From the NCBI GenBank assembly GCA_015680685.1, contig MNCI01036718.1, positions 155,974 to 219,973 of the forward strand: a stretch of DNA of 64,000 bases, given 5' to 3'. Positions 46,101-57,638 of the stretch are shown piece after piece (positions within the stretch are counted from its first letter, which is position 1; the number at the start of each line of letters is the position of its first letter). This stretch comes from Gnetum montanum. Lineage: Eukaryota > Streptophyta > Gnetopsida > Gnetales > Gnetaceae. The position numbers were made by a program, and so were the translations under genes. The notes below the pieces were generated by a model. It had not been told where the DNA came from. It did no database searches and saw nothing but the letters and a program-made list of their open reading frames with translations.

Positions 46101-46546
46101 AAAACTTTGGTATATTGTACCAATATTTTTCCCCAATATTATCGTGTTAGTAAGATTTGTCATATTTCTATTAAACATGTATCTACTTATTTATTTGAAA
46201 TCTCATAATGATTTTGCATATTGAAATTCAATCATGTCCTTAATGAATGTTGCTCAATCCTTTTTGTATATATTATTATTTGATTCCATTGTTTTAATAA
46301 GGTGAAATCACCTTATCATCCTTTTTTATCTAATAGTTCTAAAATTCAATTTAAAGTTCAATTCCCATACCACTTCTACTCATGATTTTATATTAGATTA
46401 AATTTTTATTCCTCCCAAGCTTCAAATTTGTATTTTCCATTGTCATCCTTGAACATATTATAATTTTCTTATTATTAGTCTTTTGAATCCATTTTCACCA
46501 ATTGTTAATACGTTCAAAATTCTTTGATGTTTCTAGAACCCAATTT
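43131..46546 (-). other. E6 internal region with a decayed coiled-coil-type ORF
   Basis: The minus strand between about 45000 and 44050 reads in broken frames as Lys/Glu-rich, coiled-coil-like segments, for example LEEVVQWKDEE, KKKISKMVKDIKQ and LEIQLSNHDFLKGAQN. The remainder is AT-rich with short frames. No pol motifs such as DD or DDE boxes were found, so the element was probably non-autonomous or is very decayed. 44333-44541 contains a tandem duplication. Confidence 0.4.
44333..44541 (+). repeat. ~98-bp tandem duplication inside E6
   Basis: Units start with CTTTCCACTGCACTACC at 44333 and 44431; both continue through ATATGAACCATGTGATACA and TTTGTATGTATCCATTTGCTA. The second has about 15 extra bases (AGCTATATTAGCATT). 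Confidence 0.75.
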
Positions 46547-46558
46547 GCTCTAATACTA

Positions 46559-47105
46559 TGTTGAATTAATGACAAGAACTTAAGATATTTCTTCATCAAG
46601 ATCATTATCAACATTATAGTTACATCTCACAAGTTTGCATTACAATTTCACCCTTTATAAAAAATCAATCATTGATGTTCTATTTCTTTGGAACTTCTAA
46701 CATTTACATGAATCATGAATTCTTTAATCTCTCATGGCCTTTACTATCATTATTGCATTCTATGTGCAGTTACATTCTCACTTCTCCTATGATGTATTTA
46801 GTTCACATTCCTTGTGGTCTTCTTAGCTTGATTGTTCCTTTGTGTGAAAGCTCATCTTTACTCACTAAATTTTTTTAGTTAGGAGCTTAGCACTACTCAT
46901 GATGGTATTGTACAAACCAAATGATTATATGGTTGTTTATCTTCATCAAAATATGACTTTTATTCTTTATTATAGTTTGGATGATCATTTGTTTTTTACA
47001 TGAATAAACCTCAACTTCTCAATTTCTCTCATAGTTTTGATTTTTATTACCTAGATTATACATGGATGATGTGTCCATCCTATTGGTTAATGTTTATGAT
47101 TGCCA
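46559..47105 (-). repeat. E6 5' LTR
   Basis: On the plus strand TGTTGAATTAATGACAAG to TTTATGATTGCCA; LTR start on the minus strand TGGCAATC. Adjacent primer site at 46547-46558. Confidence 0.75.
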
Positions 47106-47160
47106 AATGGACTTATTTCATATTCACTCTCCCAGAGTATTCCACCTACTACTAGACTTA

Positions 47161-47640
47161 TGATGAGTAGCAAGTATGTCCAATACCCAAACATACAATC
47201 TACAAGCATCATGGTAGACTATGTTGTAATTTGTGAATATAGCTAGCATGGTGTCTAGTTATTTTATTACATAATCACATATTTTTGTCTTCCCAATTAT
47301 AATTGCAGTGATTCTTAACCTGTGTGATTAACTCTAGCTAAGGATCATGATAATTAATGTTACAGTGGTCATTGAGTAAACTAATAAAAATTATAGAAAT
47401 TAATTATATAATCTAATTAATAATAAAAGTAAATCCTAGACTAGCCTGAGGTAATGAGTTTCCAAGCCTCAATCTATTGCCACATCCTAGACTAGTGCAT
47501 CCACCATTGGGAGTACAATGTAATATGCTACTAATCGTAACAAGAAATACCATTGTTGGGTAACATTATGAGATCACTTGAATGATTAACTCCATCAATG
47601 CTTGAAGTAGCACTTCTAAGGTCTGGTCTTGGTCATATCA
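47161..47640 (-). repeat. Degenerate Athila-family LTR remnant
   Basis: Begins TGATGAGTAGCAAG on the plus strand and shares AAAGTAAATCCTA(G/C)ACTAGCCT with the LTR at 62569-63419 and ACTAATCGT(A/T)AC with E8 LTRs. Its right end could not be defined; plus-strand gag-like sequence of E7 follows. Confidence 0.45.
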
Positions 47641-47778
47641 TCAATGGCTATTGTATTACCAAATCCTACCATCTAATCAGGGCTCAAGCAAGGTGAGATG
47701 CCATGATGAAGACAAGACATGAATGCAACAGGGATAAGGATGTCATACTCTTAACATCCTAACTTAAAAAGACGGCCA

Positions 47779-47861
47779 TAAAATATTAGTCTAAGAGGTT
47801 CAATCATCATCAATCTAAANTAAAATATTAGTCTAAGAGGTTCAATCATCATCAATCTAAA
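47779..47861. other. Assembly join: single N between two identical 41-bp copies
   Basis: Bases 47779-47819 and 47821-47861 are identical (TAAAATATTAGTCTAAGAGG...), separated by the only N in the window at 47820. This is what results when two overlapping contigs are placed end to end without merging. The true sequence most likely has one copy. Confidence 0.9.
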
Positions 47862-47949
47862 TCTCATCTTCATATCTGCCACACTAAATATCCAGCATAT
47901 CAAAGGCTACATTCAGCCTTGGTAGACCATCCTAGAAGAGATGGAACAA

Positions 47950-48546
47950 TTCCCAAATAAAGAAGATCATCAAGGCCTAAGAACTTTAGCAAAACTAGAA
48001 TAGATGAGCAATGGAAATGTAGAGGAAGATGAGGATACCATGATGGTTCTTCTAGCTCACCAACTTCATTTTCATTTTCATTTTCATCATCCAGTTTTCA
48101 CAAAGATGAATGTAGGTAAAGAAACATAGCCTTATATAAGGATCAAGGTAGATAACTCAATGATCATCACTGAAGAAATCCATATGATTATGATAGGAGA
48201 AATTGTGATAGACATTCTAGTACAGACAAAGAGAGAGATAAAGACAAAAGGTAGCAAAGAAGGCATAGAAGAGACTATCATAATTAGGTAGACAAATATT
48301 GTAACGATAATTATGACATGTTTAATGATGATGAATCCTTGTTGGTCATAAGTAGCATGATTCAAATCTGCAAGGTAATAAGAATAACATATAGGCATAA
48401 GAAAGAAAGTTACAGTAAGTAGCTAGATATGAACAATATTCCAAAATTTGAGAAAGGCTATTTGATCCATAGCATTATCTGTAACTCTTCCATGATGCAT
48501 GTGCCTTGCAAAACACTAAAAGAAAATGGAAAATACTAAAGCTAAT
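47950..48546 (+). pseudogene. gag: E7 gag remnant, left half
   Basis: A plus-strand gag related to E5: a Ser/Phe-rich zone (48060-48110) corresponding to the E5 Ser-rich stretch, then MNNIPKFEKGYL at about 48430 (E5: MNNIP*FEGGY), HVPCKTL and ENGKY up to the E8 insertion. Decayed by stops. Confidence 0.65.
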
Positions 48547-49360
48547 TGATGAGTGGTGAGGTACCCCTACACTCAACCATATGATTACGAGTGTTTCACA
48601 CGCGATTCGATCGAACTCCAAGGACTAAGTGCTTACGCACCTTAATGGAACACTTAGGGTTAATTAATCGTTGTCCTTTCAAAATTACTTATATTGTCAC
48701 GGTTGTATGGTTAAGTAAGCTTGAGGTATGTGATTTTTATAACTTTTATCTTTTTAATGTCTTATTCTAATAGAGTAAGGGAAAGAGAACTAAGTGACTA
48801 ACTTACATTAACTATTCATTAACTAAGTTCTAATTGTTCCTAACACCAATATCCATTCCCACTTATTGTACACATCTTGAACCAGTGCACCACTATTGGG
48901 ATTACCAAACACTAATCGTTACTAGGTTACCAAGCGCTACATGCATGCTTGAAGCGGTTGTACTGAGTGTATTTAACTAAGGGGGTTGAAGGTTGAGAAA
49001 GATATTAATTAACTAGAAAAGCATTTAAAAATTCAACAATAATTAATTACTATTTAGCTTAATCTGTATGCTGCAAGGTTTATAATAAATTTTATCTTTA
49101 TTGTCTTACACAAATGTGTGCTTAGGTACAAATTGCTCGAATAAAGGTCTGTTCACTCTATGACTCCTATTGCGGGCACATAGAAACTATTCTATCTCTG
49201 GAATGGTAGAACTGCAAGAGTGTGGCTAAGGGTCTAACTCTAACTCTATGGAACTAAGGGCACCGCCTCTTATTTATAGAAGATGAGGCAGGATGCGATA
49301 TTGCGTATGCGATATTGCGTGGCGGATGCGATATTACATACGCGATATCCCAGCTCATCA
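48547..49360 (-). repeat. E8 3' LTR
   Basis: 814 bp; plus-strand ends TGATGAGTGGTGAGGTACC and CCCAGCTCATCA. TATA box TATTTATA (minus TATAAATA) at 49271-49278, with GCGATAT blocks between it and the LTR start. The purine tract lies just right, as TAACCCCATGACTG. Confidence 0.92.
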
Positions 49361-51300
49361 TAACCCCATGACTGAATGAAAAATCGTCCTCAAGTTCCTT
49401 ACAAAAATATTGGGAAGGTATGGGATTATTGACTTGAATGAAAACTAATGGTGAATGGGATGACATGTGAATAGATCAATCATTACAATACATGACAATA
49501 TTAGTGTTCATGACTACAAGGATGAACACTATAGACAATTGACATCTAGCCTTATTTGGAAACTGAGAGAGAAGAGAGAGAGAGAAAAGAAGAAGATGTG
49601 TTGCTACCGATGCCAAGATTGTGCCTTCCGTTGTCCATCTATAACCGCACCATCAATATTGTTCCTTTCACAACTGTTCTAGCACCAGTCCATTCTAAGT
49701 TTTCCTCTAGATCCTGTCCATTGCTATATGATTGCCATCTACATACACAACATAGTCCCATATGACCAAGGATAAGTAAATCATAATACAGTTGATACCT
49801 TGCCTTGGTGTAAGGTCCATTGGCTAAGTTGTAATATGGGTAATACAAATTCTAGAGATATAACACTGGTGACTACCCAAGGTGTAGGGGTTAGGAGAAA
49901 ATTGAAAAAACTGGACCAGGACCCCCATGACTAAGAGCGATCCTCTAGTAGCGATAGAATGGAAAAATATAAGGAGTAAGAAAGATGGAGAAAAAGAAAC
50001 AATGGCAACGCTGATAAAATGGATGTTAGAGGTGGAAATGAACAAAACAAAGGTTGATTGCAGCAATGTTTAAGGGAAAGAACTTAACTAATGAATCAAA
50101 TAGGAATGCTAGTGGGTCCTCCCCAAAGCAGGCTCATGCCCTTTATGCCCTGACAAACCCACATTCAAAGAGTTTGTAGGCATTGGAAATTTCATTCGGA
50201 AGCAAGAGTTAAAGTCTTAACCACAAGAATTTACCAAAAATAAAAAAATGCATCAACCAAAAGATAGACTACTGATACAAATGACAATGAGGTGGAAAAT
50301 CGAGAAAGAATGATGGAAAGAAAAGAATGGATTGAAGTACCAAGAACAAGGTGGTGTACAATCCCTTGTGTAGTTATGGTTACTATGACTAAGTAGATTC
50401 CATTCCAAATGCAACCTCAAATAATCCACTTCCAGTGACTTCACATTAATACACTTGGCCAATCCATCCACTTGAAGTAACAAGAATGCTTCTACCAAAG
50501 AGTCACCACCATTCCGAGGAGATGAGAAAGGGAAAAGTAGGAAGCGAGAAAGGGCCTTAGTTAGAGGGAACATGTTTGTTTAGTTCCATAACCAGTGCTT
50601 GTAGCCCACATGATTATTTTGTCTAAGGGGTGTGCTTTGAATTCTCACAATTGTTCTATTTTTTTACTTTTATTTTGTGTGAGAACCACACCATGCAAAG
50701 ACTTATTATTTTTATTAGCTCAGCTTCCTGATAATAGAGCAATGTCAGAATGGTAAGAAAAACTCAAGAAGAAAACATCCAAGCACCCAAGAGAATGGCC
50801 AGCACAAATGCATCAAATCCCCTTGAAGTCACACCCTTTTTAGACCTTGAGTCTTTCCTCAGTTTGAGAAATGCCTAGTCACCAATTTGTTAATAGTTTT
50901 CTCATTAAAGAAGGGAACTGTATAGTTCCAAGCCAAGAGAGACCATAGAAATTCATGGATGCATGGATGACATGGACTCATTGCCTGTTATATCAAAAGA
51001 ACCATACCTTAGTATCAACATTATAACTCCAAGGTAAAAACCAAACATTAGTAATCAATAGAATGTAGTTCATACCACCATCAGAAGAACTTATTAGGTG
51101 ACAAACCTAACAACACAACCAACCACACAAAGAAATGAAAAAGTATGAACAATGTTGCAAAACAAAAATAAGAAAAGTTAAAGAAGTTTGTAAAACAAAA
51201 ATCTGTAAAACAAAAACTTAAAAAGGAACTAAGGACCTTAATTGGTTAGCAAATGAGGCCATCTCCCCCATGATTGACTTGAAAGGAGGAGATCCAAAAT
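49361..51300 (-). other. E8 3' untranslated region with env-position relic
   Basis: Minus-strand blocks in family order: T-rich array (51240-51130), A/T run near 50670, 20-nt box (50132-50113), acceptor-like GTGTATGTAG followed by ATGGCAATCAT at 49738, where the mini-ORF is stopped after four codons (MAII*). No intact gene. Confidence 0.8.
50113..50132 (-). promoter_or_regulatory. Conserved 20-nt 3' UTR box, E8 copy
   Basis: TGGGTCCTCCCCAAAGCAGG on the plus strand, the exact complement of the box in E1, E2 and E5. Confidence 0.7.
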
Positions 51301-51309
51301 AGTGAGTAG

Positions 51310-52700
51310 GGTCATCCCTTCTTAGAGGTCTTATGTGCACTGGCTATTCTAAGTTCATGGAAGGGTTTGGTCTGTTGCACATTGACTAGTAATCTCTTAT
51401 CAAGGCTCTCAGGTTTGTATATATGGTCATGGCCCATGAAGGAAAGGTTGTATGAATAATGTAAGGTCCTTCCCATAGTGTTTGAATTTTTTTTGCGTTG
51501 TGGCACATGTGTAGGGTTCTAGTAGAGAACTTATCTCCTAGTTGATACTTACCCTTTTGAATTTTCAAGTCATGACGTTGCTTATTATATGCCTTGTGCA
51601 ACTCATTTGATGATAGGGTAGCTAATCGATTTTTTTCTAGCATGTTTAAATTTTCCAAACTTTGTTTTTGTGCTAGATCAAGGTTGAGGTGGAGGTCACA
51701 AGCCATGGATAGTGTACAAAGTTTAGTTTGAATTGGAAATGTTGGAAGCTTTCTGTACACTAACTCATAGGGAGAGTAGCCTATAGGGAGTTTCCAAGTG
51801 GAGCGGTATGCCCAAAGAGCATCATTCAATTTAGTGATCCAATCTTGCCTATACTTGCTAATTGTCCTTTGTCAATATTTTAGTTATCTCCCCATTCGTG
51901 GCCTTGGCTTGTCCATTAGCTTGGGGCTGATAAGGTGTAGTCAATTTATGTTCAACCCCTAAGTGTTGCATTGACTTCTGAAAAGTTGCACCTGTGAAGT
52001 GTGTTCCATTATTTGAGATAAATGCACATGGCACACCAAACCTATTTACAATTTTTTGTTGCATAAATCATGCAACTGTAGATGATGTGCAGTCTGTAAC
52101 AGTAGTTGCTTCAGCCCATTTCGTTAGAGAGTCTACGGAAACTATGATGTAGGCTTTTCCATTGGACATTGGTGTAATGGGTCCCATAAAGTTTATTCCC
52201 CAAATGTTGAAGGGTTCTAAAGGTTGAATCCATTGTTGCAGACCCTCCATTCTAGTAGTCATTCCCCCATCATGTTGGCAATGCTTACAAGATTAGATAA
52301 ATTGATGGGCATCCCGAAATAATGTTGGCCAGTAATATCTTGCAAGCAAGATCTTAATAGTCGTTTGTCTCCCTGCATAGTGACCCCCACAAGGGCCCTC
52401 ATGAGCATCTTGGAGAAATCTTAGTTGGTCCACCTTGGGCATGCACCATCAAACCAAGCCATTAGGACACACTTTGAAAAGTTGTTTGTTGATCTCCATG
52501 AAATACTTGGCTCTATGAAGAAACTATTGTTTCTTCCTAAAGTCCAGCTCCTGTGGTGTTTTTTGGGTAAGGAGATAGGTGAGAATGCTACTATACTAAT
52601 TCATCTTCATGGGTTGGTTATTCACTACATTGGTAAAGAGGGCTTCATTAGGAAAATGATCGGACATTACATTTTCATCCTCTTTGCTGTCCTAGCGCAA
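51310..52700 (-). pseudogene. E8 integrase
   Basis: Reading leftwards: HEGPCGGHYAGRQ and SCKHCQHDGG, a zinc site with both cysteines; then WGINFMGP, SNNGTHF and GQAKATNGE. Each catalytic position differs from E1 (GIDFMGP, SDNGTHF, GQAEVTNRE): D to N, D to N, E to K. Each codon change includes a G-to-A at the first base. A run 51829-51386 (MNDALWAYRSTWKLPIGYS) is open. TGA codons occur at 52449-52451 and just before FMQQKIVNRFG (about 52070), both at places where E1 also has TGA. Confidence 0.88.
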
Positions 52701-53830
52701 CTGAGATAAATGATCTGCAACTACGTTCATGGTGCCCTTTCGATTGATCATCATTAGATCGAATTCCTATAGGATTACCAACCACCATATAATATGAGGG
52801 CTAATCGTTGGCTTGTTCATGAGGAACTGGATTGCACTATGATCCATATGGATGAACACTTTGTAACCTAACACATAGTTCCTAAACTTATCCAGTGCAA
52901 ACACTATAGCCATTAATTCTTTTTATGTAGTTGTGTAGTTAAGTTGTGCACTAGCGATACTCCTACTTGCACAGTGGATGTAGTAAGGACGTTTTTGGTC
53001 ATCTAATTGTGTAAGTACAGTTCCTAAGGCATAATTAGACGTGTCAATCATTATATGGAACAATCTGGACCAGTCCAAAGCTTGTAGAATGGGATTTTCT
53101 ACAAGCTTTTGTTTCAGAGTTTGGAATGCTTGTTTACATTCCCTGGTCCATTCGAATGGTGCGTCCTTCTTTGTTAGCTCTACTAATAGTTTGGCAATCT
53201 TGGAAAAGTTCTCAATGAATATCCTATAATAGCCAGTGTGTCCAAGGAATGACCAAATGTCTTTGAAAGTTTCCAGTTGATGGGTGATTCCTTGGATGAC
53301 CCTAACTTTATTTGGGTCTACATCTATTCCTGAATGTGAAACCTTATGCCCAAGTACTATGCCTTCTTGGACCATTAAATGGCTTTTCTACCGGTTGAGC
53401 CTTAAGTTGGTTTCTACGCATCTTTTTAGCTCTTGCTCTAATTGGTCCAAGGCTTGATCAAAACTTGTTCCATAAGTGGAGAAGTCATCCATAAAGACTT
53501 CCACTCCGTTTCCTATCTACTATTAGAATATGCTTAGAACTAGGCGTTGAAATGTGGCAAGGGCATTGCACAAGCCAAATGACATTTGTTTATATGCAAA
53601 CATTCCCCAAGGATTGGTGAATATTGTCATGGCTTGATCTTCTAGGATTATTTGTATTTGGTTGTATCCACTATAGCCATCTAGAAAACTATAATAGCAA
53701 TGCCCTGCTATGGTGTCTAAGACTTGGTCAATGAATGGCAACGGAAAGTGATCCTTAAATGTTGCCATGTGCAGCAGCCTAAAATCTATGCACACCCTCC
53801 ATTTACCTCCCTTTTTCAGCATAATCACTA
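52700..53830 (-). pseudogene. pol: E8 reverse transcriptase and RNase H
   Basis: RT from 53828: MIMLKKGGKWRVCIDFRLL, FPLPFIDQVLD, FLDGYSGYNQ, SFGLCNALATFQR and the active site EVFMDDFSTYG (about 53500). The segment MVQEGIVLGHKVSHSG (53375) continues to RNase H, where MTDAS reads MIDTS. Further RNase H sequence (DHSAIQFLMNKP and ADHLSQL) extends to about 52700. Stops at a few codons only. Confidence 0.87.
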
Positions 53831-53984
53831 GAGGGCTAACCCATTCACTATTAGCAATGGGATATATGAACCCAGCCTTAAGAAGCTATTATATTTCTTC
53901 TTTTACTACTTGCTTCAATTTTGGGCTCAATCACCTCTACGATTGTTTTCGAGGTTTCATGGAGGGGTTAGCGTAAATCCTATG

Positions 53985-55144
53985 CTAGCATATTATAGGA
54001 TCTATTCTAGTTAATTTGGGGTATGACCAGGCAAAGGCTTTTGACCACTTATTTATCACTTTTAGTAGGCTTTCTTTTTGTTTGGAAGCAAGTCTTACAT
54101 TGATGATTACCAATTTTCCATTTTCGAGGATCATATATTCAAGACCGGTGGGCAATGGATTCAAATCTAGGGGCTCTTGTTTAAATTTTTCAGGAATTTC
54201 CAACTTCCCCCAATTGATGTTTTCAAGGTTAAGGCTTGGAAGTTGGCAGCGGACTTGCTCTAGTGTATCTATGCTTTCAATGTAAGCACAAGTTATTCCC
54301 TCAATTAGTTCCATGCACGTTAGTGAGTTGCTCTCTTGATCAGCCATCAACCACTGGGTCTCTTCTTGTCATGCGGTTGCTGCATATAGGCACTTTTGTA
54401 TATTAATGTCATGTGCACACCGGTTGCATGCAAGCAATGTAAACTTTTCACAACCCATGATCTCTACATGCAATTGCACACTATATCATTGTATGCAATG
54501 CATGGAACCTTTTTCTTCTCGATCTTTCCAAAAGTGTTCTTCTTGGATATTTGCATGGAAAGATCGCAGATTCCTAGGTGTGCATCTATAGTACTTAGCC
54601 ATGCCCTTCCCATTATTATTAGGAAGTCCCCTTTACCATTATTTACTTGTATCACTAGGAAACTAGCTAGGTACGACCACCTACACATAGTGGTAATGAT
54701 GTCCTCCACCAGTCCCAAGGGAATGGTGATGGACTAGTTGGCCAACTCTAGGTGAATATTGCTCTTCCTTAATGGAGGAAGGTTTTAGGCTTTGTACATC
54801 TCTTGTGATATTAGGTTGACTCTAGAACTTGAGTCCAGAAGAGCTTTACATGGTTCATTCCCAGTGACTTGGAGATAGATTAGAGGGCTTCCAAGATCAG
54901 AGAATTTCCTGGGAAGGTGGCCCACCTTAATCCAGTTAGTAATGACATCTATTAACTTGATCATATGCGTTGGGCTCGGTGTTTGGTTTGATGGGAGCTC
55001 TAAAGCCTTATTTGATGGAGAGGCATTCAGAGGTTCAACCACTTTTGGTTGTGAGGGCTTGGTTGGACTGTTGGTTCTAAAGAAAGGTATTTTCTTCATA
55101 AGGTTGTCATAACCAAATGTGGGTTGAGGATTCATAACCCTCAT
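53985..55144 (-). pseudogene. E8 protease and pol linker
   Basis: 55144-54785 reads ...IYLQVTGNEPCKALLDSSSRVNLIS: the protease DSG is DSS here, explained by one G-to-A. 54718-54464 carries MGLVEDIITTMCRWSYLASF and the ISTIDAHLGICDLS segment. 54350-53985 is an open 121-codon linker (MMADQESNSLTCMELIEG) leading to RT. The linker start is where E5 has its deletion. Confidence 0.82.
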
Positions 55145-55149
55145 GCCAT

Positions 55150-57496
55150 TGCATTGTTGTGGTTGAGTAGGGAGTTCCCCTTGAATTGCTGGAGCGAGTG
55201 GTAATGGAACTATCAGTGTGAGAGTTACAGACGGATTTGAAGGATGGTATGTTTGTGGGTTATCTCCGCTAGGAGAAGGAGTTCTATAATACTCACAAGC
55301 TTGGTAGTGAGGTTATGATGTAACGTCACTAATAGAGTCACATGGAGAGATTGGATGCTGCATGTAGTAGCCAGATGGGTCCGGTTGCTGGTATGGGTAT
55401 TGTTTCCTTGGTGGTGGCATCCCCCATGACTGTGGGTATTGCCACTGTTGGTGTTGCTCAATGGGTTTTGGTAGAGTTCCACTTGGATAATATGTTGAAG
55501 GTTGGTGGAACTGCCTTGGGTTACCTTGGAGATAAGGTAACCATTGAGGGGACTACCATTTATTAAATCATGGGTTGAGTGCATACACCCTAGACTCTTG
55601 TAGATGTGAGATTATTAGGAAACATCCCATAGGATGGTCGTATTGGCATATCTCACATCCATCATCATTGTCCGTGTCTAAATCCACAACCTCTTCGGTG
55701 ATGGCCATTTTGCCCTTACCCTTGTTACGTGGATTTTTCACTTCTCTCTTCTTCTTTTTGTCACAGTCACTGCCTCACTCCCTAGACTCCTCTACAATTT
55801 TAAGAATAGTTTCAAACCTACTATCTAGGGAGTCCCACATTTTGTCTACCTTTTCTAATACTTTTGTTGTTAACTTTTGGAGTGGCAAATTTTTCCTATT
55901 TACCATCTCTTTGAGTGGTGACTCTTCTTCCTCCTCATAGAATCTCACTCCCCTTTTTTGGAGGGAAGGATCTTAGTTGTATTCTTCGGCACTTTCTCTC
56001 TTCCGTAGCTCACCTTCTTCTTTGGCTACTTGCTCTAGCAATTTATGAACTTGATGAGACCTAAGCTCTGATAATCTCCCTTGGGCATATGTCCCAAGGA
56101 TTCTTTTTGTTTCATGCCTAAGTCCATCCACGAGATGGCGTAGTTGGTCCCACTACAAATAACCATGGTAAGGGCAATGATGTAATAGTGCATAATAGTG
56201 GCCCATGGCAGCATCTAAGGGTTCATGATTTCCTTGCTTCCATCCTTGGATTTTCTTTTGCAGGTTAGATACTCGGGAGTATGTTTGGTACTTATCATTA
56301 AATAGTTCTAACATTGTACTCCACCTCTGAATGGACTCCGATTCTAAGGACCGGTACTAGCTTTCAGCTTCTTTCACTAGTGTCCTTGGGAACAACTTTA
56401 GTTTTTGCCATTTTTTTTCTATGTTTTGCAAGGCACATGCATTGTGGAATGCTTGTAAGTGATTTTGAGAATCAGTGTTGTATCCCCCTTCAAATCATGG
56501 GATGTTGTTCATGTCTAACCTCTTGATCCTACTATCCTTTTAGTGCCTTGTGGGAACTCTTAGTCCCTCTGTTATATCTAGCATGCTTCTAGTTGTGAGT
56601 AGGGGTTCTTTATGATCATCTTGTTCATAGCATCTATGGTGTCTATGTGGTTCCCTACTCTCCCTTCCTCTATGCCTTGATTCCTTAGAGTACCCTCGTC
56701 CTCATTCTTGACTGTCTCGTTAATGTTTTTCACTCTTTTTTCCTTTATCCTCATGATTGATTTCCTTAGGACTGTGTTTGGACACTAAAGGAGAGGGTGA
56801 ATGTGACAATGAAGGTGAAGAAGAAGGAGAACCATCACCATGATGGTGTTTTCTACCTTTTCTTCGGTGGTCTCGGCCATGATCATGATCATGATCAGAA
56901 CGTCTGCCCTTATCATGTGTTTTTGTTCCTTCTTTGAACACTTCGTGTTCATGAGTATCAGAACCAGGGTTATGAATCATGGAGTGGAGGTTCTGATGCA
57001 CCACCTCCTAACCATCGCTAGGAGGAGGAACATCATTTTGTGGAGAAATTTTTGAAGCAGGTTCACCACCCTCAATTTCACTCAAGACATGCGGAGCGTT
57101 ATGGAGCCATTTACCCTTCGAGGATGTATGGTATCTCTCCTATTGTAAGTCCCTTTGATGTTGCACTTCTGTGGGTTGATAGTCCCTTGTGTCATGATCA
57201 CATGCAACATATTCCACGTACAAAAGCAGCATGGCTATTCATGAGAGAGCACGAAGGAGCATGTTGGGGACTAATTAGTCTGGAGGCAACACTATGTTAC
57301 CCTCCAAGTCTCTCCAATGCAGTTGTTCATCTTGGTGGAGAATAAAGGTGAAATTGGGTACATACTCATTATGATGAGTATATACCACACGAACTTGTTG
57401 AGGAACTAGCGGATCTTGGGTACGTGTATTATGCCGTCGACTGTCTCTTGTGTTAGTCCTAGGCGGTGAAGTGCTCTTATTCGAACAAGAAGACAT
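55150..57496 (-). pseudogene. gag: E8 gag
   Basis: Start ATG at 57496 (MSSCSNKSTSPPRTNTRD), with VPNFTFILHQDEQLHWRDL shortly after. 57004-56720 is a His/Asp/Arg-rich run (HDHDHGRDHRRKGRKHHH) followed by Ser/Pro-rich repeats. The capsid core lies about 56560-55900, and the zinc knuckle CEICQYDHPMGC (55658-55621) is C-x2-C-x3-H-x3-C. The tail is Pro/Gln/His-rich. Stops and frameshifts break it into about ten pieces. Confidence 0.85.
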
Positions 57497-57617
57497 TTTG
57501 TCTTATTCGGTATGTGATTTACCATTGTCTTATCTTTCCTTGATTAACCCTAAGGGTTTGTTCTAGCATTCCAAGGATATGAATGATTTCCTATGTTCTA
57601 TGTAGCACAAACAACTA

Positions 57618-57637
57618 AGTCCCTGGCAACTACACCA
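57618..57637 (-). other. E8 primer-binding site
   Basis: Minus strand TGGTGTAGTTGCCAGGGACT, one base from the LTR; a C-to-T-decayed version of TGGCGCCGTTGCCGGGGA. Confidence 0.8.
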
Positions 57638-57638
57638 A

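Larger units (their letters stand above)
39916..47105 (-). mobile_element. E6: LTR element with tRNA-iMet-type primer site and no recognisable pol
   Basis: A 5' LTR (46559-47105) and a 3' LTR (39916-40187 plus 42907-43130) of about 0.5 kb match over their length. On the minus strand the primer site TAGTATTAGAGC (46558-46547) directly follows the 5' LTR, two mismatches from TGGTATCAGAGC, and a purine run CGAAGAAG precedes the 3' LTR start TGGCAATTCC at 43130. The internal 3.4 kb has no RT, integrase or protease I can read. The 3' LTR is split by a 2.7-kb insertion. No clear target-site duplication. Confidence 0.75.
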
